A stretch of DNA of 64,000 bases from Roseiarcus sp963751165 (GCA_963751165.1 CAVVTP010000007.1:1-64000); one strand, 5' to 3'; positions 44,795-54,615 are shown, counted from the first letter of the stretch. Notes: generated by a model not told the origin, from the letters alone. Translations and numbers: made by a program.

Positions 44795-45511
44795 CTACTC
44801 CTGGCCGGGCTCTTTCTCTTTTTCTTTCAGCTTGCCGAACACGGATTCGACGTTCACCTTCTCCTCTGCCGGCGCCTTCGGCTTCGGCACGCCGAACACT
44901 TCGAGTTGGCTGGACGGCGCGGGTTTCGCGGTCGTGATCTCCGCCGGGACCAGGGTCTGGCTTCGGTCCTCCTCGGTCTTCGGCCGATCCTTCGAGGCGC
45001 GATTGACCTCAAAATCGAGGTCAATCTGCGAGCAGAGGCCGAGCGTCACCGGATCCATCGGCTGCAGGTTGGCCGAGTTCCAGTGGGTACGTTCGCGGAT
45101 CGCCTGCAAGGTGTGCTTCGTAGTGCCGACGAGCCGCATGATCTGCGCGTCTTTGAGCTCGGGATGGTTGCGCAATAGCCACAGCACGGCGTTCGGCCGG
45201 TCCTGCCGGCGCGAAAGCGGTGTGTAGCGCGCGCCGCGCGGCTTCTTGAACTCGGGCGTGCGCACCTTCGAGACAGAAAGATGCAGGCGGTGGTGCGGGT
45301 CCTGCTCGGCCGCGGCGATTTCCTCACGCGTCAACTGGCCGGTCGAAATCGGATCGTAACCCTTGATGCCGGTGGCTACCTCTCCGTCGGCGATCCCCTT
45401 CACCTCCAGCGGATGCAGCTTGCAGAACTCGGCGATCTGGTCGAAGGTCAACGAGGTGTTCTCGACTAGCCATACCGCCGTCGCCTTCGGCATCAACGGG
45501 ATTTCGCTCAT
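44795..45511 (-). CDS. trcR: cell cycle transcriptional regulator TrcR (DUF1013)
   Basis: This protein of 238 residues starts at 45511 (MSEIPLMPKATAVWLVENTS) behind AAGGAGC. The conserved DUF1013 region (about 1-180) includes TFDQIAEFCKLHPLEVKGIADGE and NAVLWLLRNHPELKDAQIMRLVGTT, both helix-turn-helix-like. The C-terminus is charged and variable. The family is nearly universal in alphaproteobacteria and linked to cell-cycle transcription. The gene is convergent with preA, 30 bp apart. Confidence 0.9.
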   Translation of the reverse strand: MSEIPLMPKATAVWLVENTSLTFDQIAEFCKLHPLEVKGIADGEVATGIKGYDPISTGQLTREEIAAAEQDPHHRLHLSVSKVRTPEFKKPRGARYTPLSRRQDRPNAVLWLLRNHPELKDAQIMRLVGTTKHTLQAIRERTHWNSANLQPMDPVTLGLCSQIDLDFEVNRASKDRPKTEEDRSQTLVPAEITTAKPAPSSQLEVFGVPKPKAPAEEKVNVESVFGKLKEKEKEPGQE

Positions 45512-45596
45512 CTTGACGTGCTCCTTGCAACCGTTCGGACGCGCGGCTCCAGTCTCGGCCCGGAGGAGGCGCAGCCTCAAACGACAAAACTCTAGG

Positions 45597-45620
45597 GGGA
45601 TGCCTGTTTATAGGCGTCCC
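45597..45620. promoter_or_regulatory. hairpin between divergent genes
   Basis: GGGATGCCT-GTTTAT-AGGCGTCCC forms a 9-bp stem with one G-T pair in the region between trcR and the small secreted protein gene. It could be an operator or an mRNA leader structure. No further evidence is available. Confidence 0.3.
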
Positions 45621-45787
45621 GAGGCCGAATTGCAAATCGACGCACTCAAAAAGCCGGCCCGTAGGCAGTTTTTCGTTGGCCCCTGCCGGGTCCTCGCGGG
45701 CCGCGGAATCGCGGCGGCAACAGGCTATTCGGAACTCTTCTCCTTCGGGGCCATTGAAGGGGACGCTGCAAGAGAGAGAATCCTGAC

Positions 45788-46042
45788 ATGAAAACCGCGA
45801 TTTTCGCCGCCACGCTAGCGCTGGCGCTCGCCCCGATTGTCGCCCCGTCCTCCGCCGAGGCGAAAGGCTGCCTGAAGGGGGCGCTGGCCGGCGGCATCGC
45901 CGGCCATTACGCCGGCCACCATGCCATCCTCGGAGCGATCGGCGGCTGCTTCGTCGGCCACCATTTGGCGAACAGGAACAAGGAAAATCCGTCGACCTCG
46001 GCTCAGGCCCAGCATCCGACGAACCAGACGAACGGATATTGA
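45788..46042 (+). CDS. small secreted glycine-zipper-like protein
   Basis: This protein of 84 residues has a signal peptide (about 1-25, ending SSAEA) followed by a GxxxG-rich segment (LKGALAGGIAGHYAGHHAIL then GAIGGCFVGHHLANR) with regularly spaced His. The C-terminus is polar and Asn/Gln-rich. Glycine-zipper segments of this kind insert in or associate with membranes. Homologous small proteins are common in Rhizobiales, but the function is unknown. An AGAGAGAAT leader precedes the ATG. Confidence 0.7.
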   Translation: MKTAIFAATLALALAPIVAPSSAEAKGCLKGALAGGIAGHYAGHHAILGAIGGCFVGHHLANRNKENPSTSAQAQHPTNQTNGY

Positions 46043-46050
46043 GGGGGCGG

Positions 46051-47113
46051 TCACGCCTTGTTGTTCAGCGCGCGCTGCGACTTGGCGTCCAGCGGCCAGC
46101 GGGGGCGCGCGGCGACATTTAGCGGATCGGTCAGGCCAAGCCTGAGCCGCTCAACCCCGGCCCACGCGATCATCGCGCCGTTGTCGGTGCAAAGCTTCTG
46201 CGGAGGCGCGACCATCGGCAGTCCCGTTTCGGCGCAGAAGCGCTCGAGCGCTTGACGCAGGGCCATGTTGGCGGCCACGCCGCCGGCGATCACGACTGCG
46301 GCGGGCGTCCGGCCGAGGCGGCCACGGAAGAGCTTGAGGCCCATTCGCATTCGATCCTCCACGACGTCGACCACCGCCGCCTGAAAGGACGCGCAGATGT
46401 CGGCGACGTCGCGCGGCCTTCAGGGGCGCCGCCGATTCGGCCGCCTGCCGCACCGCTGTCTTAAGGCCGGACAGGGAAAAATCGGCGTTCGGCCGGCCGA
46501 CCATCGGCCGCGGCAGCGCAAAACGTTCCGGATCGCCGCCCTTGGCGGCGGCCTCGAGCGCCGGACCGCCGGGATACGGAAGACCGAGCAGTTTGGCAGT
46601 CTTGTCGAATGCTTCGCCGATGGCGTCGTCGACAGTGGCTCCGAGTCGATCGTAATCGCCCACGCCCTTGACTGCGAGAATCTGGGTGTGGCCGCCCGAC
46701 GCCAGCAATATCAGAAAGGGAAAGGCGACGCCGGCGGTGAGACGCGCCGTCAGCGCATGCGCCTCGAGATGGTTGACAGCGAGGAGCGGCTTGCCGATCG
46801 CGATCGCGATCCCCTTGGCCGCCATCAGCCCGACCAGCACGCCTCCGATCAGGCCCGGTCCCGCCGCCGCCGCGACGCCGTCGAGATCTCGCGCCGACAT
46901 CCGCGCCTGCGCGAGCGCGCGCGCGATCAGCAGGTCGACGATCTCGACATGGGCGCGCGCCGCGATCTCCGGCACAACCCCGCCGTAGGCCGCATGAGCC
47001 GCAATCTGACTCATCACTTCGTCGGACAGGATCTCACCCGCGCCGTCAGGCCTTAGCCGCACAACCGCCGCCGCCGTCTCGTCGCAGGTCGTCTCGATGC
47101 CTAAAACGCGCAT
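46051..47113 (-). CDS. tsaD: tRNA N6-adenosine threonylcarbamoyltransferase, single-base frame break
   Basis: The start at 47113 (MRVLGIETTCDETAAAVV) gives the normal TsaD N-terminus. The metal-binding HLEAHA motif is in LLAVNHLEAHALTARL, and ASGGHTQILAV and GGPALEAAAKGGDP follow. Near 46416 one extra base (GCC-GCG-CGA for GCG-CGC-GAC) breaks the frame; removing it joins LKARDVADICASFQAAVVDVVEDR and continues to ALNNKA at 46051, total about 353 residues. TsaD is the catalytic subunit for t6A37 in ANN-decoding tRNAs and essential in most bacteria, so an error in the sequence is more likely than a true pseudogene. It usually faces hemC; here an unrecognised gene lies opposite. Confidence 0.88.
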
Positions 47114-47268
47114 GCGCTTGCCTTCTTCCGGATCCGCCACCAGTTCGCGCAGATCCCCGGCGCCCTGTAGCGTGAACGACGCGACGAGGGAACCGCGGGA
47201 CGCGGCGATACGTCGCCTGTCCCGGGAAACAGTGTCGTGTTATTCAAGCACAATCGCGAGGCGGAGCG

Positions 47269-48099
47269 ATGAGCAGCGCAATCGGATTGAGTGAAATGCG
47301 TGTCGTGATCCGGCCGCTCTTGGCGCCCGGATTCGAGCCCGAGCTGATTCCGGCTCGGCTATTCAAGCGGATATACGACGCTTTCCTGGCAGCGCTTGTC
47401 GCGGCCGACCGTGAACTTCACGCGAAGCCGGTGTCAAGCCAGTTCTTCGTTTCTCATCTGGCCTTCAGTTCCTGCGAGTTCGGGATCATCGAGAAGCAGA
47501 AGTCGACCGGCGCGACCGGCGGCTCCGCGGTCGAGTTCTTCCGACGCTGCGCCGGCCTTATTTATCGCAGCGACTACCAAGCGCTGCTGCGGCGCCCGAG
47601 GCTCATGCGCGCCTTCGATCGCATCGTCAAGGCGATTGACCCGGCCTATGTCGTCCTCGTCCAGTACAACGACATGGAGTTGCCGCTGGACGGGTTCTTT
47701 CGCCGACAAGTCGATCGCGTCGGACGTCTGGGTGAATCGCCGTCACAAACGGATGTCTGGTTCGCCGGGATCGCGATCACCGCGTTCGAAGGGCGACTCG
47801 AGGCGATCGACTACCGAGGCCCAGTATGGAAAGGCCGCCTGGCGCTATCCGGGGGAGAAACCGGAATCGAGTGTGTGTTCGACCGGTCCCGGGGCGAGGA
47901 CGCCTTGAACCCATACGGCAACAAGTCCGTGTGCGTAACCGGCCGGGCTATCTACACCGGGGACAGCCAACTCCCCGAGCGATTGGAGGTTCTGACAATC
48001 GAGGAGAGGACTCCCGTCGTGGCCGCGATTGGCATTCAGGGCTCGCTGGCGGCGGCTTCAGGAGGGGATTGGGATGGCACGCTTGATTACCTCCGCTAG
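47269..48099 (+). CDS. protein of unknown function, first gene of a two-gene module
   Basis: This protein of 276 residues starts MSSAIGLSEMRVVIRPLLAP. There is no signal peptide, membrane segment or DNA-binding motif that I can see. It is a mixed alpha/beta sequence with FKRIYDAFLAALVAADRELH near the N-terminus, AYVVLVQYNDMELPLDGFFR in the middle and a C-terminal half rich in beta strands (VCVTGRAIYTGDSQLPERLEVLTIEER). The family is not recognised. Its 3' end overlaps the next gene by 26 bases and contains that gene's strong ribosome site, so the two are expressed together. It could be an unusual antitoxin or a partner enzyme for the PIN-like protein. Confidence 0.65.
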   Translation: MSSAIGLSEMRVVIRPLLAPGFEPELIPARLFKRIYDAFLAALVAADRELHAKPVSSQFFVSHLAFSSCEFGIIEKQKSTGATGGSAVEFFRRCAGLIYRSDYQALLRRPRLMRAFDRIVKAIDPAYVVLVQYNDMELPLDGFFRRQVDRVGRLGESPSQTDVWFAGIAITAFEGRLEAIDYRGPVWKGRLALSGGETGIECVFDRSRGEDALNPYGNKSVCVTGRAIYTGDSQLPERLEVLTIEERTPVVAAIGIQGSLAAASGGDWDGTLDYLR

Positions 48100-48694
48100 T
48101 GACAGGCACTTCTTGCACATGAACGTGCTCTTGCGGCACGCGTGGACAGAATCCGGCGAATCGGAGCGCGACCTCGAGACCATCCTGACCGAGGCGGCGG
48201 TCGGCAAGCGCCGGCTATGGGTCTCGAGCCTCCTGTTCGCAGAGCTGAGGCCCTCCGCTTTCGTCCCCGGCCGCTTCCCGACCCTTGCCGAATTCGTCCG
48301 TTACCTCCGATCGATTGCGACCTTCGTGACGCCCGACCCCAACGCGATGCTGCGCGCGGGGCGGTTGCGCGACGTCAAATGGCGGCGCCCTGCCGCTCTA
48401 CGGCGTCCCGACGAAAAGCCGCGTGTCCTGTCGATGGTCGACGCCATCCAGCTTGCCTCCGCCCTGTGGGTGAAGGAAGCCGCCGGCGTCGCCAATCTCG
48501 AATTCCTCGCGTTCGATGATCGCGCCATGGACGACGCCGAAGCCGCCGCGCGGCTGTCGCTGCTCCGCCTTCAGGATTACGCGGACGACATGGAGATCGA
48601 TTCCGACGTCATGGCCGCTGTTCGCCTCGCCCGCGCCGAACCGGTGCTGCCGCATGCTCCAAAGGAGTCCGTACCGGCCGGGATGACCGCTTGA
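48074..48694 (+). CDS. PIN-like domain protein with altered first acidic residue
   Basis: This protein of 206 residues starts at 48074 behind AGGAGGGG inside the previous gene. The layout is PIN-like: HFLHMNVLLRHAW (strand 1; PIN nucleases have D-x-N/S here, but this has His-Met before Asn), LWVSSLLFAELRPSAF (conserved Glu), LSMVDAIQLASALWV (conserved Asp) and NLEFLAFDDRAM (last Asp). Three of the four acidic positions are kept. PIN proteins are usually metal-dependent RNases, often toxins of VapBC systems. A C-terminal extension of about 40 residues follows the PIN core. No VapB-like antitoxin is adjacent; the only partner is the unrecognised upstream gene. Confidence 0.65.
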   Translation: MARLITSASDRHFLHMNVLLRHAWTESGESERDLETILTEAAVGKRRLWVSSLLFAELRPSAFVPGRFPTLAEFVRYLRSIATFVTPDPNAMLRAGRLRDVKWRRPAALRRPDEKPRVLSMVDAIQLASALWVKEAAGVANLEFLAFDDRAMDDAEAAARLSLLRLQDYADDMEIDSDVMAAVRLARAEPVLPHAPKESVPAGMTA

Positions 48695-48698
48695 GCGG

Positions 48699-50855
48699 TC
48701 AGCGTCGTCGGGCCTTCTCCAGCGCCCCCTCGATCGCCGGTTGAAGGATGGTCTTCACCGCGAAAATTGAGCCTTGTGCACTGTAATGTCCGTAGTCGAC
48801 GGCCAGCAGGTCTTCAGGAAGATCGGGGCCAACGAGCCGCCGGCAGCCGTCGTGGCCGCAGAGCTTCGCCGCCTGCGACACGTACACGACGCCCTCGCCC
48901 CAGTCTTTGGCCGCGAGCGCCGCGTCCGTTTGAAGCGCGTCCGGCCGCACCCCGACGCGGGAGAATGCCGGCGCCTCGCCCGTTTCGAGCAAGTCGCGCC
49001 CCACGAGGATCGGCAGCCAAGGCGCCCAAGTCGGAACCTCGCCGGCGACGACGATCGAGCGCACGCCGTCCTGATGCAGCATTTTCGCGCCCTGGACTAG
49101 CGCGTCGAGAAAACCCGGATACCGCCAATTCGCCTCGTGGTCGTATTGCGAATAGTAACCACCGACTAGAAGGACGTCCGGCTTGATCTCGCGGATCCGC
49201 TCGAACACGTAATCGTTGATCGCGCGGCAGCGGGGCGTGCCGGCGACACCCTCGTCCATCTCGACATGCTCGACCAGAGGAACGCAGAACACCGACGAGA
49301 GTGTCAGGATGTTGGCCTCGCCGCCGAAGGTCTCAGAGAGGCCGGCGAACAGGTGCGCCGCGTGCAAGTCGCCGACCACGAGGATGGTCGGCCTTGCCGG
49401 GTCGTCGACGACGCCGCACTGGTTCGTCTCGAAGAACCGAGCCGCCCTCTCGCGCTCCTCCGCGAGCGAATAGGCCCGATCGTCCCGCTGATAGAAGCAC
49501 TGCATCAGGCGCGATCCCTGCGCGCCGTTGACGTCGTAGTCGAAAACGCGGGTGACCAAGGGCGGAAATCGCCCCGGAAACCCCCTTGAGTCATATGTGA
49601 TGCGACCGGCGACGCCGGTCAGCGCGAGTCCGAGGACGAGGGCGACCGCCACCGCGTAAGGGCGCCGGCGGAACAGCGAGGCGGTCGGAGCCTCGATAAC
49701 GCGGTAAGTCGCGGCCGCGAGTCCGACGGCCACGCCGGCGAGCGCGAACATCACCCCGGTGGTCGGAATGACGCCGGGCCACATGTGGGCGAAGGCGAAC
49801 AGGGGCCAGTGCCAGAGATAGAGCGGGTAGGAGATCAAGCCGAAAAAGGCCGCGACCCTGTTGCCAAGCGCAACATCGCCAAGGGACGACCGAGGGCTGG
49901 CGATGACGAGCGCGCAGCCCGCCGTCGGGATCGCCGCGCGCCATCCAGGAAAAGGCGCGGCTTCGCTCAGGAAAAGATAGAAGCCGATGATGAGCGCAAC
50001 GCCCAATCCCGCTCCGAGGTCGGCGAGCCGGCGCGATGGATAGGGGCATTGGCGCAGAAGGAAGACTTCGCGGTAAGCGAGAAGCGCGCCGAGCGCGAGC
50101 TCCCAGGCCCGCGTCCACGGCAGATAGAAGGCGCCGATCGGATCGATCGGGGTCAGGACGATGCTATATCCGAACGAGGCGACGAAGACGCCAAGGATGA
50201 CAAAAGGTAGCAGTCGGCCGTTCAGTTTGAAGACGGCCAAGAGCAGGATCGACCAGACGAGGTAGAACTGCTCCTCGATGCTCAGCGACCAGAGATGGAG
50301 GAAGGGCTTGGTTGAGGAATCCGCGCCGAAATATCCCTCGACCCCGGCGAGTCGCATGAGCCAGAAGTTCACCGTGAAATACGAGTCGCCGAGCAAGCCT
50401 CCGCCGATGTCGCGGAACTGGGTCGGCGCCGCCCGGAACCAGCCGACGATCCAGACGGCGCTCAAGACAACGAGCAGGGCCGGCAGGATGCGCTTTGCTC
50501 GCTTGGCGTAAAACTTTCCGACGGAGAAATGGCCGACCGTGCATTCGGACAGAATGATGCGCGAAATGAGAAAGCCGGAAATGACGAAGAAGACGTCGAC
50601 GCCGGCAAATCCGCCCGGGACGAGCGACCGGTCGGCGTGGAAGGCGACCACTCCGAGAACAGCGAGCGCACGCAGACCATTGATGTCGTCGCGGAAATCG
50701 AGTTCGCGCCAGATGCGGGCCGCAGCAAGGTCGGGAGTGTCGAGGGCTTTGTCCAACAAGGATCCTCTCGCAGCTGACCCGAGAAAGGCCGAGGGGGTAA
50801 AGCTCCGCGCGCCAATCGGCAAGCGCGGTGTTGCCCGGTCGCCCGCTGACCTCAT
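48699..50855 (-). CDS. OafA/YrhL-type acyltransferase fused to an SGNH-like domain
   Basis: A membrane protein of up to 718 residues. The acyltransferase-3 domain (about 50-400) has FRDDINGLRALAVLGVVAFHA with the catalytic His, GGFAGVDVFFVISGFLI and LWSLSIEEQFYLVW, across ten or so membrane segments. The periplasmic C-terminal domain is SGNH-like, but its block I reads VVGDLHAAHL where family members have GDSHA: the nucleophilic Ser is replaced by Leu. The C-terminal D-x-x-H block is present (DYGHYSAQGS). It would acylate an exported glycan such as O-antigen. The ATG at 50855 is only 9 bp from divergent hemD, so a start further in (for example TTG near 50760) is quite possible. Confidence 0.82.
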   Translation of the reverse strand: MRSAGDRATPRLPIGARSFTPSAFLGSAARGSLLDKALDTPDLAAARIWRELDFRDDINGLRALAVLGVVAFHADRSLVPGGFAGVDVFFVISGFLISRIILSECTVGHFSVGKFYAKRAKRILPALLVVLSAVWIVGWFRAAPTQFRDIGGGLLGDSYFTVNFWLMRLAGVEGYFGADSSTKPFLHLWSLSIEEQFYLVWSILLLAVFKLNGRLLPFVILGVFVASFGYSIVLTPIDPIGAFYLPWTRAWELALGALLAYREVFLLRQCPYPSRRLADLGAGLGVALIIGFYLFLSEAAPFPGWRAAIPTAGCALVIASPRSSLGDVALGNRVAAFFGLISYPLYLWHWPLFAFAHMWPGVIPTTGVMFALAGVAVGLAAATYRVIEAPTASLFRRRPYAVAVALVLGLALTGVAGRITYDSRGFPGRFPPLVTRVFDYDVNGAQGSRLMQCFYQRDDRAYSLAEERERAARFFETNQCGVVDDPARPTILVVGDLHAAHLFAGLSETFGGEANILTLSSVFCVPLVEHVEMDEGVAGTPRCRAINDYVFERIREIKPDVLLVGGYYSQYDHEANWRYPGFLDALVQGAKMLHQDGVRSIVVAGEVPTWAPWLPILVGRDLLETGEAPAFSRVGVRPDALQTDAALAAKDWGEGVVYVSQAAKLCGHDGCRRLVGPDLPEDLLAVDYGHYSAQGSIFAVKTILQPAIEGALEKARRR

Positions 50856-50864
50856 ATTGCGGCC

Positions 50865-51608
50865 ATGAACGAGCGGGGACCAGCAGTCGGGGTGGCGCTT
50901 TTCCGCGCTCGCAACGATGCAGCGCGCAGTAGAGCACGCTTGCGGAGACTCGGCTTCAGGGTCGTCTCCCTGCCTGTCGTGGAGATCGCGTACACGCGCG
51001 CCGAGACGGTGGGCGAGCGCTACGACGCGGTCGTAGCCAGCAGCGACAAGGCGTTCATGGGAGAGGCGCCCGGTGGCGCGGGGTCGCCGCTCTACACCAT
51101 CGGCGCGCGCACGGCGCATGCGGCCGCGGCGCGCGGGTGGCGGCTGGCCGCCCCGCCGGCGCCGGACGCTGCGCGGCTCGTCGAGATGCTGAGGCGCGAA
51201 CTGCTCCCGGGCGCAAAAATCCTCTACCTTGCCGGCCGCGACCGCAAGCCGACGCTGGAGGCCGCGCTCGGCGGATTTTGCGCACTGGAGGTTGTCGAGG
51301 TTTATATGGCCGAGGCACGCGCCTCATGGCGCCCAGCCGAGATCCGCGCCCTCGCCTTCTGCGCCGCGGCCCTGCATTTCTCCCGGCGCTCGGCCGCGCT
51401 CGCGGCGCGGCTTGCCGAGAAATCCGGCGTTATCGGGCACTTCCTCGCTTTGCGCCATATCTGCCTCTCGGAGGACGTAGCCGAGCCGTTGCGGGCGATC
51501 GAAGCCCCTTCCGTCGTCATCGCCGACCGGCCCGAGGAGGTTGCTCTGATTGAGGCGTTGGCCGCGGCGGCGGCTGTATTTCCTTCCGGTGGGGCCTCTC
51601 TTATATAG
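50865..51608 (+). CDS. hemD: uroporphyrinogen-III synthase
   Basis: This protein of 247 residues has the HemD fold: VALFRARNDAARSRARLRRL at the N-terminus, VVASSDKAFMG, and ILYLAGRDRKPTLEAAL in the linker between the two lobes. The family is poorly conserved, so position supports the call: it is followed by mitofilin-like and hemY-like genes, the standard alphaproteobacterial order. It cyclises hydroxymethylbilane to uroporphyrinogen III. The usual upstream gene hemC, whose product supplies the substrate, is absent; an acyltransferase gene is divergent instead. Confidence 0.85.
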   Translation: MNERGPAVGVALFRARNDAARSRARLRRLGFRVVSLPVVEIAYTRAETVGERYDAVVASSDKAFMGEAPGGAGSPLYTIGARTAHAAAARGWRLAAPPAPDAARLVEMLRRELLPGAKILYLAGRDRKPTLEAALGGFCALEVVEVYMAEARASWRPAEIRALAFCAAALHFSRRSAALAARLAEKSGVIGHFLALRHICLSEDVAEPLRAIEAPSVVIADRPEEVALIEALAAAAAVFPSGGASLI

Positions 51609-51638
51609 GGCGCCGATTTCCCGAGGAAGCGCGAGCAA

Positions 51639-52965
51639 ATGGTTGACGAAGAGTATCAGGAAGTCGCGTCCGAACCGGCCGGCGGTGCGCCCGTCAACCG
51701 AGACAAGCAGCGCACCACTCCTGAGGGGATCGAAGGTGAGGCTCCGTCGCGGGGCGAGGGCGAACCGGCGCCCCTTGTTGCGGAAGCTGAAGAGCATGCG
51801 CCTCCGGATGAGGAAACAGGAGAGCCTGCGCCCTCGGCCGGGGAAGCCGGCGATGCTGCGCCTCCAACCTGGGAAGGGCAGGCCGGCCGACCCCGCTGGA
51901 GGGGGCTAGGCGCTTTTGTGTCGGGAGCGTTCGGCGGCCTTATCGTTTCGGCTCTGGTCGGCGGCGCCGGATACTATCTATTGGCCCCGAAGGCCAATCT
52001 CGCGGAGGAAGACGCGGGCCGACTTGCGGCGATCGAATCGCAGGCCCAGCGTGAGGATTCTGCGATCGCTGATATCGACAAGCGGGTCGCCCGGATCGAC
52101 AAGCGCGTGGGCGCCCTCGAGGGGAGCAGCTCCATGGCCGGATTCGCCGCACTCGACAAACGCCTGGGCGCACTGCAGTCGGCAAACGCAGACGAGGGGC
52201 CCAAAATCGCCGCGGCGACGCAGGCGGTTCAGAACGTGACCGCCGAGGTGAAGAATCTCGGGGCGGACGTTCATGCGGCGCGAAGCGATATTCCCGCCCT
52301 TCAGGCGCGGGTAGCGCAACTCGAATCCGCCGCCGCCGCAGCCGGCCGCCGCGGACCTCTCAGCCGTCAACGGCCGGCTCGACAAGATCGAGGCGCAGCT
52401 CGCGGCGACGAAGAGCGTTGCGCCGGAGAAGCCATCTGCCGGCGACAACCCCGCCGCAGTCGCCATCGTGGCCGAGTCGCTGCGCGACAAGCTGGTCCGC
52501 GGCGCGTCGTTGAAGACCGAACTCGAGGGGCTGCGGCGCCTCGGTGTCGAGCCGGCGAAGCTTGCGCCACTGCAAGCCGTGGCCGACGGGGCTCCGACGG
52601 ACAGCGTGCTCGCCGCCGACTTCGAAGCCGTCCGGTCCAAGGTGCTGGCCGCAGCTGCGCCGGCAGAAGAGCACGAAAGCGCTGCCGACCGCCTTCTCGC
52701 GCACCTGCGCGGTCTGGTTCAGGTTCGCGACCTGAACGGGATGACGGGCGACGATCCGCAGGCCCTGGTCGCGCGCATCGAGGCGGATAGCCGTCGCGGC
52801 GACGTGAACGACGCGCTCGCTGCTTTCGCTGAGCTTCCGGAGCCGTCGCGTCGGGTGGCATCGGCCTGGGCGTCCGCCGCCGAGGCAAGGCAGGCGGCTG
52901 CCGAGGCCCTCCAGTCAATCCGCGAGACGGCGGTCGCGCAGCTGGCGGAGAGCGGCAAGCCCTGA
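51639..52965 (+). CDS. mitofilin-like inner-membrane protein, single-base frame break
   Basis: The N-terminus (about 1-85) is acidic and proline-rich. A single membrane segment (FVSGAFGGLIVSALVGGAGYYLL, about 91-112, trimmed here) is followed by a long alpha-helical coiled-coil part (AIADIDKRVARIDKRVGALE) and a C-terminal globular part (ALAAFAELPEPSRRVASAWA). One extra base near 52345 breaks the frame; without it the protein is about 441 residues, ending QLAESGKP. Alphaproteobacterial mitofilin (Mic60-like) homologues are encoded between hemD and hemY and shape the inner membrane; the location matches exactly. Confidence 0.8.
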
Positions 52966-53009
52966 CAGGGTCGCCCCGCCGCGCGCCGAACCGTGAAAGC
53001 AGAGAGATA

Positions 53010-54576
53010 ATGTTTCGCCTCTTGATCCTTCTTGCGGCAGTGGCCCTCGCGGCCTGGGGTCTCATGTGGCTCGCCGATAACCCGGGCGTGGTGACGGTGA
53101 CCTGGGGCGGCGTGGAATACAAATTTTCGCTGATGTTGGCGTTCGGCATCGTCGGCGCGATTGCAGTCCTCTGGTCCATCGCCTGGGGACTTCTGCGCTT
53201 CGTCTTCCGAATCCCCTCTCTCATCACGATCGCGTCGCGGTCGCGGCGGCGCGAAAAAGGCCTGGATGCCGTATCGCGCGGGCTGATCGCCATTGGCGGC
53301 GGCGACGCGCGGGCGGCGAGCAAACACGCGGCCGAGGCGAGCCGACTGCTCGGGCCCCATCCGATGACCAGAACTCCTCCGCGCTCAGGCGGCGCAGCTC
53401 GCAGGGGACCGGCAGGCGGCCGTCGCCGCCTACAACGAGATGCTCGAGCATCATGAGACGCATGGCCTCGGCTTGCGCGGCCTGCATGTCGAGGCGCGTC
53501 GCGGCGGGGATCACGAGGCCGCGCTACACTACGCGGCGCGCGCCAACGCTCATGCTCCCGCCGCCTGGGCCGGACAGGCGGTCCTCGAGGACCGCAGCCG
53601 GCGCGGCGACTGGACGGGAGCGCTCGCGACCGTGGACTCCAACGCCGCCGCACGCCTGATCGACAAGCCGACCGCCAACCGCTGGCGGGCCGTGATCAAG
53701 ACCGCGATGGCGGAGGAGCAGATGGAGCGCGACCCAAAGGCGGCGCTGGCGCTCGCGCAGGAGGCCTGCCGGCTGGCCCCGACTCTCGTGCCGGCGGCAG
53801 CGATCTATGGCCGGCTCGCGGCGGCGTCCGGCGATTATCGCCGCGCGACAAGGGCGCTGGAAAGCGCTTATGCCCAGACGCCTCACCCAGACCTGGCCGC
53901 GGCATACCTCAGGGTGAGGCACGGCAATTCCGCTGAGGACAGGCTCGCTCGCGCCCGAACGCTGGCGCGCGTCGCACCGAACGACCCCGAGTCGATGCTG
54001 ACAATCGGGCGTGCGGCGCTTGAGGCGCACGAGCCGGACGCCGCCCGCGCCGCGGTTGCGCCCCTGCTCGCTTCCGACTCGCGCTACGGCCGCCCGACCC
54101 GCCGCGTCTGCCTTTTGATGGCCGACATCGTGGAGGCCGAGGGCCATCAGGGAGCGGTGCGCGAGTGGCTTGGCCGCGCGGCGCGCGCTCCCCACGACAA
54201 GGCCTGGGTGGCGGACGGCTTCCTCAGCGACCGATGGGCGCCTTTCTCGCCGTCGGGCGCGCTCGACGGCTTCGTCTGGCGCACGCCTGACGAGCGCATC
54301 GCCGCGCCCGCCGAGCCTCCGCCGCTCGAAGCGGAGCCGGCCACGGCGCCGCCGTCTCTCTCGTCCGCAGCTCCGCCGCCTGCAGATCATCCCGCTCCGC
54401 TGCCCGCTGCGGGGATCGCGGCCCCCGAGCCTCCGCGCAGCGCGCCCTCAGCAGGGCCGGCGCCGAGAGCGGGAATCATCATCGATCCCGCGACCATGCC
54501 GCCGGACGATCCGGGACCCGGCGAAGACCGGCCGGAGGACGAGCGGCGGGACTTCAGCCTCTACGCCGGCGAATGA
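53010..54576 (+). CDS. HemY-like TPR membrane protein, single-base frame break
   Basis: The N-terminal HemY_N part (about 1-110) has two membrane segments (LLILLAAVALAAWGLMWLA and LMLAFGIVGAIAVLWSIAWG), followed by tetratricopeptide-like repeats. One extra A near 53372 breaks the frame; without it TRLLRAQAAQLAGDRQAAVA is restored and joins the second part (MLEHHETHGLGLRGLHVEAR onward), giving about 522 residues with a Pro-rich C-terminus. HemY-like proteins accompany haem synthesis genes, but their exact role is unsettled. It follows the mitofilin-like gene by 44 bp. Confidence 0.82.
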
Positions 54577-54615
54577 GCCCCGCACAAATCCCTCAAGCCA
54601 AGGACTGACCCAAAT

